From Sphingomonadaceae bacterium (GTDB taxonomy: Bacteria > Pseudomonadota > Alphaproteobacteria > Sphingomonadales > Sphingomonadaceae), in contig JAFARM010000140.1 of assembly GCA_019245455.1 (NCBI GenBank), positions 1-6,994 on the forward strand: DNA of 6,994 nucleotides, written 5' to 3'. Position numbers and translations under genes: made by a program. Under the pieces are notes generated by a model. That model searched no databases, was not told the DNA's origin, and worked only from the letters and a program-made list of their open reading frames with translations. Every line of letters begins with the position of its first letter. The first letter of the stretch is position 1. This document shows, in pieces, positions 5,778 through 6,994 of the stretch.

Positions 5778-6890
5778 TCAGACCCGCATCGGCATCAGGA
5801 CGTACAGCGCGGCGCTGCTATCGTCCTGGCGGATCAGCGTCGGCGCGGCGGCGTCGGCGAGGTGGACCTCGACCGCATCACTGTTCACCTGGTCGAGGAT
5901 GTCGAGCAGGTAGCGATAGTTGAAGCCGACCTCGAACTCGGGCGCGGCATAGTCGGCGGGGATCTCCTCCGACGCCGTGCCGTTCTCCGGGCTGGTCACC
6001 GACAGCGTGACCTTGTCGTGGCCGAGCGCGATCTTGACCGCGCGCACCTTCTCGGTCGTGGCGATGGCGGCGACCCGGTCGACGCCCTGCGCCAGGCTCT
6101 TGCGGTCGATCCGGAGCAGGCGGTCGTTCGCCGTCGGGATGACGCGGCTGTAGTCGGGGAAGGTGCCGTCGATCAGCTTCGAGGTGAGGACGGCGTTGCC
6201 CAGCTTGAAGCGGATCTTCGACGGCGACAGCTGGATCTCGACCAGGCCGTCGACCTCGTCGAGGAGCTTCCTGATCTCGCCGACGCACTTCCTGGGGACG
6301 ATGACGTCGGGCATCCCCTTGGCGCCCTCGGGCAGGTCGAGCTCGATCCGCGCGAGGCGGTGGCCGTCGGTGGCGACGGCGCGGAACTTCGGCGTATCGC
6401 CGCCGGCGACGTGGAGGAAGATGCCGTTCAGGTAATAGCGCGTCTCCTCGGTCGAGATGGCGAAGCGCGTGCCGTCGATGATCTCGCGGAGCGTCTCGGC
6501 CTCCAGGCTGAACTTCGTCGGCAGGTCGGTCTCGGCGATGACCGGGAAGTCGTCGCGCGGCAGGGTCGCGAGGTTCGAGCGGTAGCGGTCGGCCGTCACC
6601 GTCATCTTCTCGGCGGCGACGCTGATCTCGACCTGCGCCCCCTCGGGCAGCTTGCGGGCGATGTCGAACAGGGTGTGGGCGCTGACCGTCGTCGCGCCGG
6701 GCGTGGTGATGTGCGCCGGCACCGTCTCGACGACCTGCAGGTCGAGGTCGGTCGCCATCAGGCGGAGGCCACCGTCGCGCGCTTCGATGAGGACGTTCGA
6801 CAGGATGGGGATGGTGTTCCGCCGCTCGACCACCGACTGGACGTGCGCCAGGCACTTGAGCAGTGTCGCGCGTTCGACCGTCGCCTTCAT
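5778..6890 (-). CDS. dnaN: DNA polymerase III subunit beta (sliding clamp)
   Basis: This gene encodes 370 residues, full length. The protein forms the ring-shaped dimeric clamp that tethers DNA polymerase III and also binds DnaE, Hda-like proteins, MutS and translesion polymerases. Three similar clamp domains are expected at about 1-120, 128-248 and 250-370. Seen motifs are RRNTIPILSNVLIEA (23-37), ATDLDL (46-51), ATDGHRLARIELD (173-185) with the Thr/His/Arg of the partner-binding pocket, DGTFPDYSRVIP (241-252), and the C-terminus YVLMPMRV (363-370), whose Met-Pro-Met-Arg completes the pocket. AAGGG (6897-6901) lies 6 nt before the ATG, a good ribosome binding site. No dnaA or recF is adjacent in the window. 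The YjbR-like gene starts one base after its stop. Confidence 0.98.
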   Translation of the reverse strand: MKATVERATLLKCLAHVQSVVERRNTIPILSNVLIEARDGGLRLMATDLDLQVVETVPAHITTPGATTVSAHTLFDIARKLPEGAQVEISVAAEKMTVTADRYRSNLATLPRDDFPVIAETDLPTKFSLEAETLREIIDGTRFAISTEETRYYLNGIFLHVAGGDTPKFRAVATDGHRLARIELDLPEGAKGMPDVIVPRKCVGEIRKLLDEVDGLVEIQLSPSKIRFKLGNAVLTSKLIDGTFPDYSRVIPTANDRLLRIDRKSLAQGVDRVAAIATTEKVRAVKIALGHDKVTLSVTSPENGTASEEIPADYAAPEFEVGFNYRYLLDILDQVNSDAVEVHLADAAAPTLIRQDDSSAALYVLMPMRV

Positions 6891-6921
6891 TCGATGCCCT
6901 TGATTGAGGTCCGCCCCTGAC

Positions 6922-6935
6922 GTCGCGCGACTATA
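6922..6935 (-). promoter_or_regulatory. dnaN: Candidate dnaN promoter -10 with overlapping palindrome
   Basis: On the minus strand TATAGT (6935-6930) is a good -10 box, 39 nt before the dnaN ATG. The best -35 at 16-nt spacing is only TAGCCT, so the promoter is not strong by this measure. A perfect 10-bp palindrome GTCGCGCGAC (6922-6931) overlaps the end of the -10 and the expected start point, and could be an operator. In DNA this GC-rich a palindrome of this kind can also arise by chance. Confidence 0.35.
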
Positions 6936-6994
6936 GCGCGGAGGATGGGCGAGGCTAGTGCGATTGCGCGGGTTGGCGTGACCCCCTTCTCCCT
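6936..6994. other. Right-edge region upstream of dnaN, no gene seen
   Basis: This short stretch holds the upstream part of the dnaN promoter region. A plus-strand ATG at 6945 opens to the window end for only 16 codons. It has GGAGG directly abutting it with no usable spacing, so it is not called as a gene. Confidence 0.4.

Noticed and set aside
5580..6920. 446-residue plus-strand open frame opposite dnaN
   Set aside because: It lies antisense to a full-length, unmistakable dnaN. Its composition (Arg, Asp, Gly, Val repeats) is the usual mirror of GC-rich coding DNA and no family motif is visible.
6945..6994. Plus-strand ATG with GGAGG at the right edge as the start of a divergent gene
   Set aside because: The Shine-Dalgarno-like sequence touches the ATG with no spacing, and only 16 codons are visible.

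Overview
The window is GC-rich, densely coding DNA from a bacterial chromosome. Gene content and style (a DnaN clamp, an MlaE/MlaF ABC pair directly behind an alanine racemase, a zinc-less RskA-type anti-sigma factor, strong GC3 bias) fit an alphaproteobacterium, most likely a sphingomonad. That placement is inference from gene content, not from a marker alignment. No RNA genes, insertion sequences, phage genes or CRISPR arrays are visible, and no gene-free stretch exceeds about 110 bases.

Left side, plus strand (1-857): two small membrane-protein genes, a DUF5367-like protein and a MAPEG-family protein, share a 4-nt ATGA overlap. They converge on the rest of the window at a 12-bp perfect hairpin (864-891) that probably terminates transcription from both sides.

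The remainder is one long minus-strand series, read from right to left: dnaN, a MmcQ/YjbR-family protein, alr, mlaE, mlaF, an ECF sigma factor, an RskA-type anti-sigma factor, and a secreted fasciclin (FAS1) protein. From alr through the anti-sigma gene, all four junctions are 4-nt stop/start overlaps (ATGA, ATGA, TTGA, ATGA). This suggests one translationally coupled unit linking cell-wall precursor synthesis (D-alanine), outer-membrane phospholipid transport and an envelope-sensing sigma/anti-sigma switch. The fasciclin gene is the only one of the last genes with a clear gap (76 nt), a good Shine-Dalgarno and an ECF-like promoter candidate (GCATCC-N16-CGTAAC), so it is a plausible direct target of the sigma factor.

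The sigma/anti-sigma/FAS1 trio resembles the mycobacterial SigK-RskA-MPT70/MPT83 arrangement and is the most interesting part of the window. Other points are two non-ATG starts (TTG for the sigma factor, probably CTG for the YjbR-like gene), two short patches of rare AT-rich codons inside mlaF and the sigma gene, and the absence of mlaD or other Mla partners beside mlaEF.
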